64,000 bases of DNA. Source: an uncultured Clostridia bacterium. GTDB taxonomy: Bacteria; Bacillota; Clostridia; TANB77; CAG-508. Where the stretch lies: contig CAPXSA010000002.1 in the NCBI GenBank assembly GCA_948735595.1, positions 108,155 through 172,154 on the forward strand. The letters run 5' to 3'. The position numbers and the translations under genes are program-made. Positions 47,418 to 56,929 of the stretch are shown in pieces. Numbering within the stretch: position 1 is the stretch's first letter; each line of letters opens with the position of its first letter. Below the pieces are notes generated by a model, which was given only the letters and a program-made list of their open reading frames with translations, made no database searches and was not told the DNA's origin.

Positions 47418-47774
47418 TTATTTAGCATTATTAAAAATAAAACTAATGGTTAATAAAAGAATTAAGGGGCAGGTATACTGACCTAAAAATTGTAAAACAT
47501 GAGGAATGTAAGAAAAGCGATTTTGAATAAAATCTTTTAATAACATGATAACAGAAAAGATGAGAAAAAGGAAAAGGGGAATACTAAGTAAGTTTTGATA
47601 GCAAGCCTCTAAAAAGTCAAAATGTAAAATACATATAAAGGCTCTTGTCATACCACAAGCAGGACAAGAAATACCAGTAACTGTTTTAAAAAGACAAGCT
47701 ACTGGCATAATTGCTATCAAACTTAAAAAACTAATTAAAATCAATAATATCAATCCATTTTTTAGTCTATTCAT
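47418..47774 (-). CDS. DUF2752 membrane protein
   Basis: 118 residues, three membrane segments. The TGISCPACGMTRAFI motif (about residues 33-47) with CPxCG and the basic-aromatic follow-up is the DUF2752 hallmark. Function unknown. It starts three bases after the TM2 gene on the same strand; the two families are often neighbours in Firmicutes. Confidence 0.88.
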   Translation of the reverse strand: MNRLKNGLILLILISFLSLIAIMPVACLFKTVTGISCPACGMTRAFICILHFDFLEACYQNLLSIPLFLFLIFSVIMLLKDFIQNRFSYIPHVLQFLGQYTCPLILLLTISFIFNNAK

Positions 47775-47777
47775 TGA

Positions 47778-48155
47778 TTAATCTCTTAATGGATTTCCAT
47801 TAGCATCAACACTGATGCTTCCTGTTAAAATTAAAATACCTTCAATCAATCCCCAAATGCTAGAAGCGAATGCTAAAAATCCACAACTTAAAATAGTGAT
47901 TAGTAATTGTGCGACAGCTTTACCTGTATATCCTAGGTAGAAGTTATGAACACCGAAAGCACCTAAAAAGATACCTAATAATCCAGCAGCCATTTTTGAT
48001 TTGGCTTGAGGATTTGCACTTCCAGTATTTCCACTGTTTACATTAACATTGATTGTTTGACCAGCTGGTCCTTGGTTAGTATTAGCTGTATTTTTGCAAT
48101 CTTCACAAAGTTCTTGACCGTCGTCAATTGGTTTTCCACATTGTTTACAGAACAT
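47778..48155 (-). CDS. zinc-ribbon TM2-domain protein
   Basis: 125 residues: an N-terminal zinc ribbon (MFCKQCGKPIDDGQELCEDC, two CxxC pairs), a Gly/Asn-rich linker, then a TM2 domain (GIFLGAFGVHNFYLGYTGKA and a second helix). TM2 proteins are membrane proteins of uncertain role. GAGGGA precedes the ATG on the minus strand. First gene of the two-gene operon with DUF2752. Confidence 0.92.
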   Translation of the reverse strand: MFCKQCGKPIDDGQELCEDCKNTANTNQGPAGQTINVNVNSGNTGSANPQAKSKMAAGLLGIFLGAFGVHNFYLGYTGKAVAQLLITILSCGFLAFASSIWGLIEGILILTGSISVDANGNPLRD

Positions 48156-48315
48156 AATAGTTCCCTCCTCTTATTTTACTTATACGATAATTATTATACC
48201 GCATTTTGCGTTTTTTTGCAATACCTTTTCGACAAAAAAATGTAGAATTTGATAAGATATTGCATATTTTGTGGTGTTTTTCATATATTTTAGTAATAAA
48301 ACTTTCCTATATGTC

Positions 48316-48344
48316 TTGTAAAATGTATGCAAAAATGGTACAAT
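48316..48344 (+). promoter_or_regulatory. murB promoter
   Basis: TTGTAA, 17 bp, TACAAT. Confidence 0.75.
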
Positions 48345-48403
48345 TTAGTAGTGTATTTTATAAAATAAGGAAAATTTTATCATAAAATTTAGGAGGTAGA
48401 TGA

Positions 48404-49324
48404 TTGGAGAAAAATCAAATCTATGAATTTTTAATCAAAGAACTACCAGAAGAGCAAATTAGAATAGATGAACCAATGAAAAATCATACTAACTTTAAAA
48501 TTGGAGGAAATGCAGATATTTATGTAATAGCAAAAACAATAGAGCAAATTCAATTAGTTTTAAAATTAGTAAAGCAATATCAAATCCCTCTTACGATATT
48601 AGGAAATGGAAGCAATGTATTAGTTAGTGATAAAGGAATTAGAGGAATTGTTCTTTCTATTTCAATAGAGCAACTCGAAATTGAAAAGAACAAAGAAAAT
48701 GCAAATATAACAGTAGGAGCGGGAGAACCATTAGGAAAAGTAGCATATACTTTCTTAAAAGAAGGAATAGCAGGTTTTGAATTTGCAGGAGGAATTCCGG
48801 GAACTATGGGTGGAGCAATTCGTATGAATGCAGGAGCCTATGGTAGAGAAATGAAAGATTGCATTCAAACAGTAACTTACTTGACAGAAGAAGGAGAGTT
48901 AAAAGAATTTTCAAATAGAAAATGTGAATTTTCTTATCGTCATAGTATTTTCTGTGATAAAAAGATTATTATTGTAAGAGCAAAGATGACTTTACCATAT
49001 GGAGAAAAGCAAGAGATACAAGCCAAAATGGAAGAATATGCTCAAAGTAGAAAAGAAAAGCAACCATTGATGTTTCCATCAGCAGGAAGCACATTTAAAA
49101 GAGGAGCAGACTTTATTACAGCTAAAATAATTGATGAATGTGGACTAAAAGGATATAGTATAGGAGATGCACAAGTATCTACCATGCACGCAGGCTTTGT
49201 TGTAAATAAAGGAAATGCCACAGCAAAAGATGTGATAGAAGTAGTAAATCATGTAAAGCAAACTGTATTTGAAAAAACAGGAAAGCAAATTGAACTAGAG
49301 ATGGAACTACTAGGGGAATTCTAA
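48404..49324 (+). CDS. murB: UDP-N-acetylenolpyruvoylglucosamine reductase
   Basis: FAD/NADPH enzyme forming UDP-MurNAc. 306 residues with NHTNFKIGGNADIYV, the FAD motif LGNGSNVLVSD, EFAGGIPGTMGGAIRMNAGAYG and the proton-donor Ser in FPSAGSTFKRG. The start is TTG at 48404, seven bases after AGGAGG; an overlapping ATG at 48402 is in another frame and yields only eight codons. Close upstream of yvcK, as in many Clostridia. Confidence 0.95.
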   Translation: MEKNQIYEFLIKELPEEQIRIDEPMKNHTNFKIGGNADIYVIAKTIEQIQLVLKLVKQYQIPLTILGNGSNVLVSDKGIRGIVLSISIEQLEIEKNKENANITVGAGEPLGKVAYTFLKEGIAGFEFAGGIPGTMGGAIRMNAGAYGREMKDCIQTVTYLTEEGELKEFSNRKCEFSYRHSIFCDKKIIIVRAKMTLPYGEKQEIQAKMEEYAQSRKEKQPLMFPSAGSTFKRGADFITAKIIDECGLKGYSIGDAQVSTMHAGFVVNKGNATAKDVIEVVNHVKQTVFEKTGKQIELEMELLGEF

Positions 49325-49416
49325 AGAAAATCAAATTTACATTTAAGACGAGTTATCAAAGCAAACAAGAGAATAGAAGTATTGAGATGGATTTAGAATA
49401 GGAAGGTTTTTATATC

Positions 49417-51252
49417 ATGAAAGGTTTTTTTAGGTGGTTTCGATCTGGAGCAAAGATGAAACGTTGGATATTATTAATATTACTAGGAATGGTAATTGCA
49501 TTTTATGGAGTAGCTAAAATACTAGAAGGAGAAGGGGATGGAAGATTAGACTTTGCACCACTTGCTCAATATGTAGTATTTTTTGTAGTGGGTTTCATTT
49601 TTGTTATTTTAGGTATGATTCACATGCAAAAAAGGACATTAGAATTATTTGTACAAGAAACAGATGAAAGAATAGATGATGAAAAAACAAAAGTAAATAG
49701 CTTAATTTATAACAAAAAGATTTATGATCAAGGTCCGAAAATTGTAGCAATTGGTGGAGGAACAGGTCTTAATTCTGTATTAAGAGGTTTAAAAAATTAT
49801 ACAGATAACATCACAGCAATTGTAACTGTATCAGATTATGGGGAAATTATACCAGAGTCTAGAAGAATTTTACAATCTATGCCACTAGATGACATTAAAG
49901 AAAGTATTATTGCTCTAGCTAAAAATGAAGAACAAGTAGAAAAATATATGAACTATCAATTCGAAGAAAGAAGCTTAAAAGATCTTTCTTTAGGAGATAT
50001 TTCTTTATTAGGAATGAAAAACTACATTGGAGACTTCACAAAATCTATCACACAAGCAAATGAAGTTTTTAATATTACAGGAAGAGTTTTACCAGTAACT
50101 TTTGAGCCAATTCAAATTTGTGCAGAACTAGAAGATGGCACTATTGTAGAAAGTAGAGACAAAATACCAGAAGCAGTTAGTAGCAAAACAACAAAAATTA
50201 GTAGAATTTTTATTAATCCAACTAATTGCAAAGTAGCACCAGGAGTATTAGATGCTATCAGAGAAGCAGATGCTATTGTCATTGGACCGGGAAGTTTATA
50301 TACTAATGTTATACCAAACTTATTAGTCAAAGGTGTTGCAAAAGCAATTAGAGAAAGCAAAGCTTTCAAGGTATATGTTAGTAATTTAATGACTGAACCA
50401 GGGCAAACAGATGCCTATACTTTATCAGACCATATTAAAGCTATTATGGACCATGCAGGGAAAGGCATTATTGAATATTGTATCTATGATACAGGAGAAC
50501 TAGTGCCAGAATATATTAGAAGATATAATATGCAAGGACAAGATTTAGTAGAAATAGATGCGTCTAAAACAAAAACATTGGGTGTTAATTTAATGCAAAG
50601 AGAGATTTCTTACATACAAGATACCTATATTAGACACAACCCAGATGCTATTGCAGCCTCTATTATTCAATTGATTTGTGATGATTTGAAATTTAGAGAT
50701 ATGCAAAATGATACAAAATATGTGTTATTAAATGACAGATTAAAAACAGCTAAAAAATCTTTAAAAGAAAGTGATACAAGCTTTAGAAAAGAAAAGCGAA
50801 AGCCTGAAAGAGGAGAAAGCAAGTATTTCCAAAAGTATAAAGATAGATTAGAAGCAATGCAAGAAGCTGAAATTAGAATGAAAGTAAAAAATGGAATGTC
50901 ATTTGAAGAAGCACAAAATACAGTTATCAAGAAATACATAGAAAAAGAAAATGACAAAGCAGAAGCAGCAAGAAAAGCAGATGAAAGCAAGAAAAAAGCA
51001 ACTAAAAAGAAGTCTAGTAGTACAGCAAGTAAAAGTAGAACTGGGACAAAGAAGCAGGCAAGTTCTAATACAAGAACTACCAAAAGTGCTAGTACAACAA
51101 GCAAGTCTACTAGTAAATCTACTGCTAGTAAAGCAAGAAGCAGAAAAGATGATAATGATTTTATCGATTTAGCAAGTAAACTATTAACACAAAAAGGACA
51201 TAGTAAAAATCATCGTAAACAAGGAAAGAGACTAAAAACAAGTAAACATTAG
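49417..51252 (+). CDS. YvcK/GlmR-family protein with divergent motif and basic tail
   Basis: YvcK binds UDP-sugars and links carbon flux to wall synthesis. 611 residues: two N-terminal membrane helices (about 17-72), then the YvcK domain from KIVAIGGGTGLNSVLRGLKNY (about 109), with IVIGPGSLYTNVIPNLLV and NLMTEPGQTDAY intact. The usual DDGGSSG loop after TVxD is replaced by SDYGEIIPESRRI, and the following GN block by LSLGDISLLGMKN. The C-terminal ~150 residues are coiled coil and then Lys/Ser/Thr-rich low-complexity sequence, not part of typical YvcK. Neighbouring rapZ and whiA are absent here. Confidence 0.85.
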   Translation: MKGFFRWFRSGAKMKRWILLILLGMVIAFYGVAKILEGEGDGRLDFAPLAQYVVFFVVGFIFVILGMIHMQKRTLELFVQETDERIDDEKTKVNSLIYNKKIYDQGPKIVAIGGGTGLNSVLRGLKNYTDNITAIVTVSDYGEIIPESRRILQSMPLDDIKESIIALAKNEEQVEKYMNYQFEERSLKDLSLGDISLLGMKNYIGDFTKSITQANEVFNITGRVLPVTFEPIQICAELEDGTIVESRDKIPEAVSSKTTKISRIFINPTNCKVAPGVLDAIREADAIVIGPGSLYTNVIPNLLVKGVAKAIRESKAFKVYVSNLMTEPGQTDAYTLSDHIKAIMDHAGKGIIEYCIYDTGELVPEYIRRYNMQGQDLVEIDASKTKTLGVNLMQREISYIQDTYIRHNPDAIAASIIQLICDDLKFRDMQNDTKYVLLNDRLKTAKKSLKESDTSFRKEKRKPERGESKYFQKYKDRLEAMQEAEIRMKVKNGMSFEEAQNTVIKKYIEKENDKAEAARKADESKKKATKKKSSSTASKSRTGTKKQASSNTRTTKSASTTSKSTSKSTASKARSRKDDNDFIDLASKLLTQKGHSKNHRKQGKRLKTSKH

Positions 51253-51287
51253 GTAAACGAAGGAAAAAATGATGGAGGAAGTTACAA

Positions 51288-53324
51288 ATGAAATATGAAA
51301 AAGAACAGCTAGCATTAGAAAATGGAATCAAACATGATTGGATTATTACAAATGGAATAGGGGGATATAGTAGTTCTACAATAGTGGGTGTGAACACTAG
51401 AAAGTATCATGGACTATTAGTAGCCCCTCTTCAAGCGCCTGGAGGAAGACATTTGATTCTCTCTAAGGTAGACGAAAGTTTTGAAAGTGGAGGAATAGAG
51501 TATCCACTTTATTCTAATGTCTGCAAAAATTATATTTCAGAGGGATATAAAAATTTAGTTAAATTTGAAAAAGAGTATATTCCAATTTTTACGTATGAAA
51601 TAGACGGAGCAACTATCAAGAAATTTGTTTGTATGGACTATGGAAAAAATACGGTTTGTATCTTATACCATATTCAAAACAATGAAAAAAGAACAAAGCT
51701 AACAGTAACTCCAATTGTGCATTTTAGAGATTTTCATTGTACTACTCCGAATGCTACTTTTAATTTGCAACAAGAAATAAAGGAAAGAAAAGTAAAATTA
51801 GTTGTTAACAATCGAAACTCTACTCCAGTGTATTTTTATGCTTCTGAGGGAATTTATAGAGAACACCAAAATGACACTTTTCATAACATGTACTATGTAG
51901 AAGAAGAAAAAAGAGGATTAGATTGCGAAGAAAACTTATCAGTTCCGGGAAGTTACGAAATCAAAATTAGAGCAGGGGAAGAAAAATATGTTAGCTTTAT
52001 TTGTTCTTTAGAAGAAAATATAGAAGAATTAGATGGAAGAAATTTAGTTAATCAAGAGATTATTCGTATTACGAGTGAACTATATGATTCGTATTTATTA
52101 GAGCCTAAAAAGCAATATACAGAAGAATATAAAGATTTAATCAAAAACTATATTATAGCATCAGATAACTTTGTAGTATATCGTCCATCTTTTGCCCTAT
52201 ATACCTTAATTGCAGGCTACCCTTGGTTTTTAGATTGGGGTAGAGATAGCTTAATTTCTTTTGAAGGATTAGTACTTATTCCTAGAAGATTTAAGGTAGC
52301 TAAAGAAGTATTATTAACTTGTATTAGAGACATTAAATATGGACTAGTACCAAATGGCTATTCTGGGTATGATAGTAGACCATTATATAATAGTGCAGAT
52401 GCTTCATTATTACTATTTGAGCAAGTAAGAAAATATTTAAACTATACACATGATTATGACTTACTAAAAAGTCATTTATATGAAACATTGAAAAAAGTAA
52501 TAGATGCCTATATCGAAGGCATTGATTTAGATGGAAATAACATCCATTTAGATAAAGCAGATGGTTTGTTATCTTCTGGTACACCATATATCCAAAACAC
52601 TTGGATGGATGCTAAAATTGGAGATAAAGTCGTAACACCAAGAAATGGAAAGGCAGTAGAGATTAACGCCTTATGGTATAATGCACTTTGTATTATGGCA
52701 GATTTTGCAAAACTATATAAAGAAAAGGAATTGGAAAAGCAATATAAAGAATTAGCAAAACAATGTAAAAGAAGTTTTGAAGAAAAATTCTATAATAAAA
52801 AGAGAAAATCTTTGGATGATTTAGTTGGGGATAACAAAATTAGACCAAACCAATTATTTGCAATAGGTTTACATTATCCAGTAATAGATCCACAATCAGA
52901 AATTGCAAAACAAGTTGTTGAAACAGTTACTAAAAAGCTATTAACACCTTATGGACTAAAAACCTTAGCAAAAGGAGAACCAGGTTATAGAGAAATCTAT
53001 GAAGGAGATGTTATTAAAAGAGATATGTCTTATCATCAAGGAATTACTTGGCCATGGTTATTAGGTATTTATGTAGATAGCTTGACTGCAGTAATAAATG
53101 TAGAGAAAAACAAAACAAAGAAAAAAGAGTATCAAGAGCAATATGAAAAATTAGTACAGCAAATAGAAAAGACTTTCACAAAAGAAATGTATGAAAGGTC
53201 AACTGTGGGAAGCATTAGCGAGATATATGATTCGAACAAACCATATGAAGCAAAAGGGTGTTTTGCACAAGGTTGGTCTATTGCAGAAGTGTTTAGAGTG
53301 ATTGTGAATTATCATAATAAATAA
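51288..53324 (+). CDS. glycogen debranching enzyme (amylo-alpha-1,6-glucosidase family)
   Basis: 678 residues. An N-terminal beta-rich domain (NGIGGYSSSTIVGVNTRKYHGLLV) is followed by the GDE catalytic (alpha/alpha)6 barrel with GYPWFLDWGRDSLISFEGL (about 305), TWMDAKIG and EINALWYNAL (about 455) and GITWPWLLGIYVD. Such GH133 enzymes cleave alpha-1,6 branch points. GGAGGAAG precedes the ATG. No other glycogen gene is nearby. Confidence 0.93.
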   Translation: MKYEKEQLALENGIKHDWIITNGIGGYSSSTIVGVNTRKYHGLLVAPLQAPGGRHLILSKVDESFESGGIEYPLYSNVCKNYISEGYKNLVKFEKEYIPIFTYEIDGATIKKFVCMDYGKNTVCILYHIQNNEKRTKLTVTPIVHFRDFHCTTPNATFNLQQEIKERKVKLVVNNRNSTPVYFYASEGIYREHQNDTFHNMYYVEEEKRGLDCEENLSVPGSYEIKIRAGEEKYVSFICSLEENIEELDGRNLVNQEIIRITSELYDSYLLEPKKQYTEEYKDLIKNYIIASDNFVVYRPSFALYTLIAGYPWFLDWGRDSLISFEGLVLIPRRFKVAKEVLLTCIRDIKYGLVPNGYSGYDSRPLYNSADASLLLFEQVRKYLNYTHDYDLLKSHLYETLKKVIDAYIEGIDLDGNNIHLDKADGLLSSGTPYIQNTWMDAKIGDKVVTPRNGKAVEINALWYNALCIMADFAKLYKEKELEKQYKELAKQCKRSFEEKFYNKKRKSLDDLVGDNKIRPNQLFAIGLHYPVIDPQSEIAKQVVETVTKKLLTPYGLKTLAKGEPGYREIYEGDVIKRDMSYHQGITWPWLLGIYVDSLTAVINVEKNKTKKKEYQEQYEKLVQQIEKTFTKEMYERSTVGSISEIYDSNKPYEAKGCFAQGWSIAEVFRVIVNYHNK

Positions 53325-53338
53325 AGAGGGAAAGACAA

Positions 53339-53824
53339 ATGAGAATATTAGGAATTGACCCGGGATTCGCCATTACAGGGTACAGTATTATAGATTATGT
53401 AGGAAATAAATTTAAATTAATTACATCAGGGGCAGTTTTGACAAAAGCAGGTGAGTCCTTTCCACAAAGGTTATTAAAATTGAATAATGATTTAGAAGAA
53501 ATTATTGATACTTACAAGCCAGATGCTATTTCAGTAGAAGAGTTATTTTTCAATAATAACGCGAAAACAGCCATCAATGTAGCACAAGCAAGAGGTGTTA
53601 TTTTAGTAGTAGGTTGTAGAAAAGGAATTGCAACTTATGAATATACGCCACTTCAAATCAAACAAGCAGTAGTAGGTTATGGTAGAGCAGACAAAATTCA
53701 AGTACAAAGAATGGTAAAAGCAATTTTAGGAGTAGATAATCTGCCAAAATTAGATGACACCACCGATAGTATGGCAGCAGCAATCTGCCATGCACATTCA
53801 GCTAAATTTGCAGCAAAATTGTAA
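53339..53824 (+). CDS. ruvC: Holliday junction resolvase RuvC
   Basis: 161 residues. The catalytic acidic residues appear in ILGIDPGFAITGYS (Asp7), SVEELFFNNN (Glu) and LDDTTDSMAAAICH (Asp pair). Resolves four-way junctions with RuvAB. Normal length; start follows GAGGGAAAG. Confidence 0.96.
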   Translation: MRILGIDPGFAITGYSIIDYVGNKFKLITSGAVLTKAGESFPQRLLKLNNDLEEIIDTYKPDAISVEELFFNNNAKTAINVAQARGVILVVGCRKGIATYEYTPLQIKQAVVGYGRADKIQVQRMVKAILGVDNLPKLDDTTDSMAAAICHAHSAKFAAKL

Positions 53825-53826
53825 AG

Positions 53827-53878
53827 TGTCGCACTTGGGGACGTTAGTTTAGTGCGACATCTGTCCCCAAGTGCGACA
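53827..53878. repeat. REP-like palindrome between ruvC and holA
   Basis: Perfect 16 bp inverted repeat TGTCGCACTTGGGGAC (53827-53842) and its complement (53863-53878), with a further AGTGCGACA-like unit in the loop. GTCCCC-AAGTGCGAC palindromes of this kind are widespread in Firmicute intergenic regions (from memory). It could terminate ruvC or be a REP element. Confidence 0.75.
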
Positions 53879-53891
53879 AAAGGAGAACAGA

Positions 53892-54912
53892 ATGATATAC
53901 TTATTTTTTGGTGAAGAAAGATATCTTTTAGAAAGTAGAGTAAAGAAAATAAGAAAAAATTTTGGAGAGCAAGTTACAGGAATTAACTATATTCAAATTG
54001 ATGATACTAATGTAGAAGAGTTGATTTCTGACTTGGAAACTCCTGCTTTTGGCTTTTCTAAAAAATTGATTATTGCAAAAAACACAGGGCTTTTCAAAAA
54101 AGAAAAGAAAACTGCTAGTAAATCTAAAACTACTAAAGAAACTAAAAAGAAAAAAGTGGCTTCAGAAGAAAAGCTACCTTTAACAGAAAAAATAGCGAAT
54201 TATCTTCAAGCTAATGAGCAAGAATTAAAGGAAACAGTAGAACTTGTTTTTATAGAAGAAGAGGCAGAAAAAAATACGCTTTATCAAACAATAGAAAAGA
54301 TAGGTGAAGTGAAAGAATTTGCGCTTTTGAAATTACCAGAATTAGTAGTGAATTTGAAGAAGATAGTAAGTGCCTATCAAGTAAATTTAGATGATAACAC
54401 TGCAAAGTATTTAGTAGAATCTTGTGGAACAAGTATGCAAGACCTCATTAATGAAGTAAGAAAACTAATAGAATACAAAGGTGCAGGAGGAACGATTACG
54501 AAGGAAGATATTGATAAACTTTGTATTAAGCAAATTCAGGCTGTCATTTTTGACTTAACAGATAACTTGGGCAAAAAAGAAACTCGGAAAAGCATTAAAC
54601 GTTTATTATGGATTACTTACAAACAAAGAACCAATTCAAAGAATTTTAGTAACTTTATATAACCATTTTAAAAAGTTATATACTATCAAAATAGCAGAAA
54701 AATATCATCAGGATGTAGCAAGTAGTATGAACTTAAAGGCAAACCAAACATGGCTGGTGGCGAAATATAAGACACAGGCAAGATTTTTTGAAGAAAGAGA
54801 TTTGCGAAAGGTATTAGGTGAAATTATTGATTTAGATGCTAATTATAAAATTGGACTAATTGATTTGGAAGTAGGGTTAGAAGCAATTTTATGTAGGTAT
54901 TGTTCACAATAA
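53892..54912 (+). CDS. holA: DNA polymerase III delta subunit, read through a +1 shift at CGG
   Basis: Clamp-loader subunit, essential for replication. Frame 1 gives residues 1-231 (MIYLFFGEERYLLESRV to DNLGKKET), then CGG at 54585-54587 (ACT CGG A). Skipping C54585 gives GKALNVYYGLLTNKEPI and the whole C-terminal domain to 54912, for 339 residues, normal for HolA. Without the shift the frame runs on to a stop at 54660-54662 with an unrelated end. ATG 53892 follows AAGGAG; a GTG at 53871 sits inside the palindrome. A residue 75-105 Lys/Thr-rich insertion is present. The gene is essential, so true loss is not credible. Confidence 0.88.
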
Positions 54913-54920
54913 AATGAATA

Positions 54921-54967
54921 AAAAATACCAATTTTTCTAATAATAAAAGAAAATTGGTATTTTTATT
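54921..54967 (+). terminator. holA terminator
   Basis: Long stem AAATACCAATTTT and its complement, then TTTTTATTTT. Confidence 0.85.
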
Positions 54968-54986
54968 TTGTGAAGGGAGAAGTATT

Positions 54987-55931
54987 ATGATGATGAATTT
55001 TAGAACAGACTTAGCGCTAGAAAGACGTGATTTATATCGTAAAGCAAATAATGTAGCAAACGAGATTAATGGATTAGAAACAGAGGAAGAACAAATAGGA
55101 GAAACTATCAAAGTTACAAGAGTAAAGGTATTAAATCAAGAGGGAGAGCAAGCAATTGGCAAAAAACAAGGAAACTATATTACAATAGATATCAAAGATT
55201 TGAAAATAGCAGGAGAAGAGGATATACAAAAAGCATCAGAAGCTGTTACAAAAGAATTGAAAACTTTGATAGGAAATTTAATTCAGCCACAAGAGGATAT
55301 TTTAGTAGTAGGATTAGGCAATTTGTATGTTACGCCAGATGCTTTAGGACCAAAAGTAATACAAGATATTGATATTACCAGACATCTTTTAACATATATG
55401 CCAGAAGTATTAGAACAAGGAACAAGACCAGTAAGTGCTGTTTCACCTGGTGTTTTAGGTACAACAGGAATTGAAACTGTGGAAATTTTAAAAGGAATTG
55501 TAGATAATGTTCATCCAAAGTTAATTATAGTAATAGATGCCTTAGCATCTAGAAGCATTGAAAGAATTAGTAGTACTGTTCAAATTGCAGATACTGGTAT
55601 TGTGCCAGGAGCAGGAGTAGGAAATCAAAGAAAGGAATTGACTGTGGATACATTAGGAATACCAGTAATAGCAATAGGGGTTCCAACAGTTGTAGAAGCA
55701 GCAACAATTGCAGCAGATAGCCTTAATCTATTTATTCAAAGATTACAAGAAGAAGCACATTCCAATGAATTTTTAAATCAATTACAAGAAGAAGATAAAT
55801 ATCAAATGATTAAAGAAGTATTACAACCAGCAGATTATAACTTTATTGTAACACCAAAAGAAATTGATGATTTAATAGAAAACATGTCTAGTGTAGTTGC
55901 AAGAGGTATTAATTTTGCTACACAAAAATAG
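54987..55931 (+). CDS. gpr: germination protease GPR
   Basis: Aspartic-type endopeptidase (family A25) that degrades small acid-soluble spore proteins when spores germinate. 314 residues beginning MMMNFRTDLALERRDLY, with the GLGN-type VVGLGNLYVTPDALGPKV (about 108) and VSPGVLGTTGIET then IDALASRSIERISSTVQIADTGIVPGAGVGN, all GPR hallmarks. AGGGAG precedes ATG 54987. It shows that the organism is, or descends from, a spore-former. The upstream ATG at 54954 lies in the holA terminator. Confidence 0.96.
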   Translation: MMMNFRTDLALERRDLYRKANNVANEINGLETEEEQIGETIKVTRVKVLNQEGEQAIGKKQGNYITIDIKDLKIAGEEDIQKASEAVTKELKTLIGNLIQPQEDILVVGLGNLYVTPDALGPKVIQDIDITRHLLTYMPEVLEQGTRPVSAVSPGVLGTTGIETVEILKGIVDNVHPKLIIVIDALASRSIERISSTVQIADTGIVPGAGVGNQRKELTVDTLGIPVIAIGVPTVVEAATIAADSLNLFIQRLQEEAHSNEFLNQLQEEDKYQMIKEVLQPADYNFIVTPKEIDDLIENMSSVVARGINFATQK

Positions 55932-55945
55932 GTAGCAAATAAATG

Positions 55946-56671
55946 CTATCCAAATAGAAAGTATAAAATAAGTAAATGAACAGGGTAGAAAAAGTAGAGA
56001 AGGTATTTGACTTTAGGCCCCTGTTTTTTATTATATAAACTAATAAATACAATGGGAATAATTGTAAAAATAATTAGCCATATATACCATAAATTAAAGG
56101 TATCTAGATAAGGAATACCATATTTGATTATACAAGCCAAAACAAAAGAGAGTACCATACTAACTTTATTATTTCTAAATAAATAGAAAAGGAAGATAAT
56201 AGCAATTCCAAAAAGACCATAATCTAAATGACAAATTTGTGCGAATACTCCTAAGAGCAAAACTGCCCAAAAACCAAGAAGATATTGAAAGAAGGCTTTT
56301 AGTTTTTTGTTCTTAACAAAATTAAAAGAGAAATGAATAATCTTATCATAGAGAAAGATAGCAAGTAATCCAACGAACAATGTGAAAAATATATTTAAAG
56401 GAAAGGTACCTGTAGCAATAGAGTTATTTGTATAAACTGAGTAGAATAGCATAAAGGGTATTTGTGAAACTAGTGCAAACAAAAATAGTCTTAAGAAATA
56501 TTTCTTAAGATTTTTTGTGTGAAGATAGCCTTCTGAAATTTGAAAAGCAAAAATAGGGAAGGCAATTCTTCCTATTAGATTTAACCAACTAATCTGCTTA
56601 AAATATGCATCTCCAAAATGGTCTACTACCATAGTAGCCATTGCAATTATTTTTAAAATAAAACTTGTCAT
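55946..56671 (-). CDS. TraX-like membrane protein
   Basis: 241 residues, about eight membrane helices. MTSFILKIIAMATMVVDHFGD and NLIGRIAFPIFAFQISEGYLHT are diagnostic of the TraX family (F-pilin acetylase relatives; in Firmicutes the role is unknown, probably acyl transfer). The ATG begins on the base right after the CCA end of tRNA-Thr on the same strand, leaving no room for a ribosome site outside the tRNA. Confidence 0.9.
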   Translation of the reverse strand: MTSFILKIIAMATMVVDHFGDAYFKQISWLNLIGRIAFPIFAFQISEGYLHTKNLKKYFLRLFLFALVSQIPFMLFYSVYTNNSIATGTFPLNIFFTLFVGLLAIFLYDKIIHFSFNFVKNKKLKAFFQYLLGFWAVLLLGVFAQICHLDYGLFGIAIIFLFYLFRNNKVSMVLSFVLACIIKYGIPYLDTFNLWYIWLIIFTIIPIVFISLYNKKQGPKVKYLLYFFYPVHLLILYFLFG

Positions 56672-56747
56672 TGGAGCTACTGGGCAGAATCGAACTGCCG
56701 ACCTACAGGTTACGAATCTGTTGCTCTACCAACTGAGCTACAGTAGC
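56672..56747 (-). tRNA. tRNA-Thr (anticodon CGT)
   Basis: Acceptor GCTACTG/CAGTAGC, CCA encoded, anticodon loop TTCGTAA. The anticodon stem has an A-C mismatch at its loop end. Confidence 0.92.
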
Positions 56748-56841
56748 GTATAATGAAATTAACAATCACTATTATATAATCAAATGAATTAGATTGCAAG
56801 ACTATAGAAAGAAAAAATATATTACAGATTGTCGTAAAATA

Positions 56842-56869
56842 TTGACTTTTTGGAAGAATACTATAAAAT
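56842..56869 (+). promoter_or_regulatory. promoter of the 56930 gene
   Basis: TTGACT, 16 bp, TAAAAT. Confidence 0.6.
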
Positions 56870-56929
56870 AAGATTATCATAAACCATAACTAAAGTTTTT
56901 CACTTTAATAATTTAAGGAGGGAACAATT

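Noticed and set aside
50667..51104. 145-residue minus-strand frame opposite the yvcK tail
   Set aside because: Mirror image of a low-complexity Lys/Ser/Thr tail; no ribosome site and Leu/Val/Ser-only composition.
54573..54579. AAAAAAG in holA as a dnaX-type -1 slippery heptamer
   Set aside because: The sequence matches the known heptamer, but the frame change needed is +1, so a -1 slip would not restore the protein.
54727..54912. Separate 61-residue gene after holA
   Set aside because: Same frame as the shifted holA and homologous in character to the HolA C-terminus; no ribosome site.
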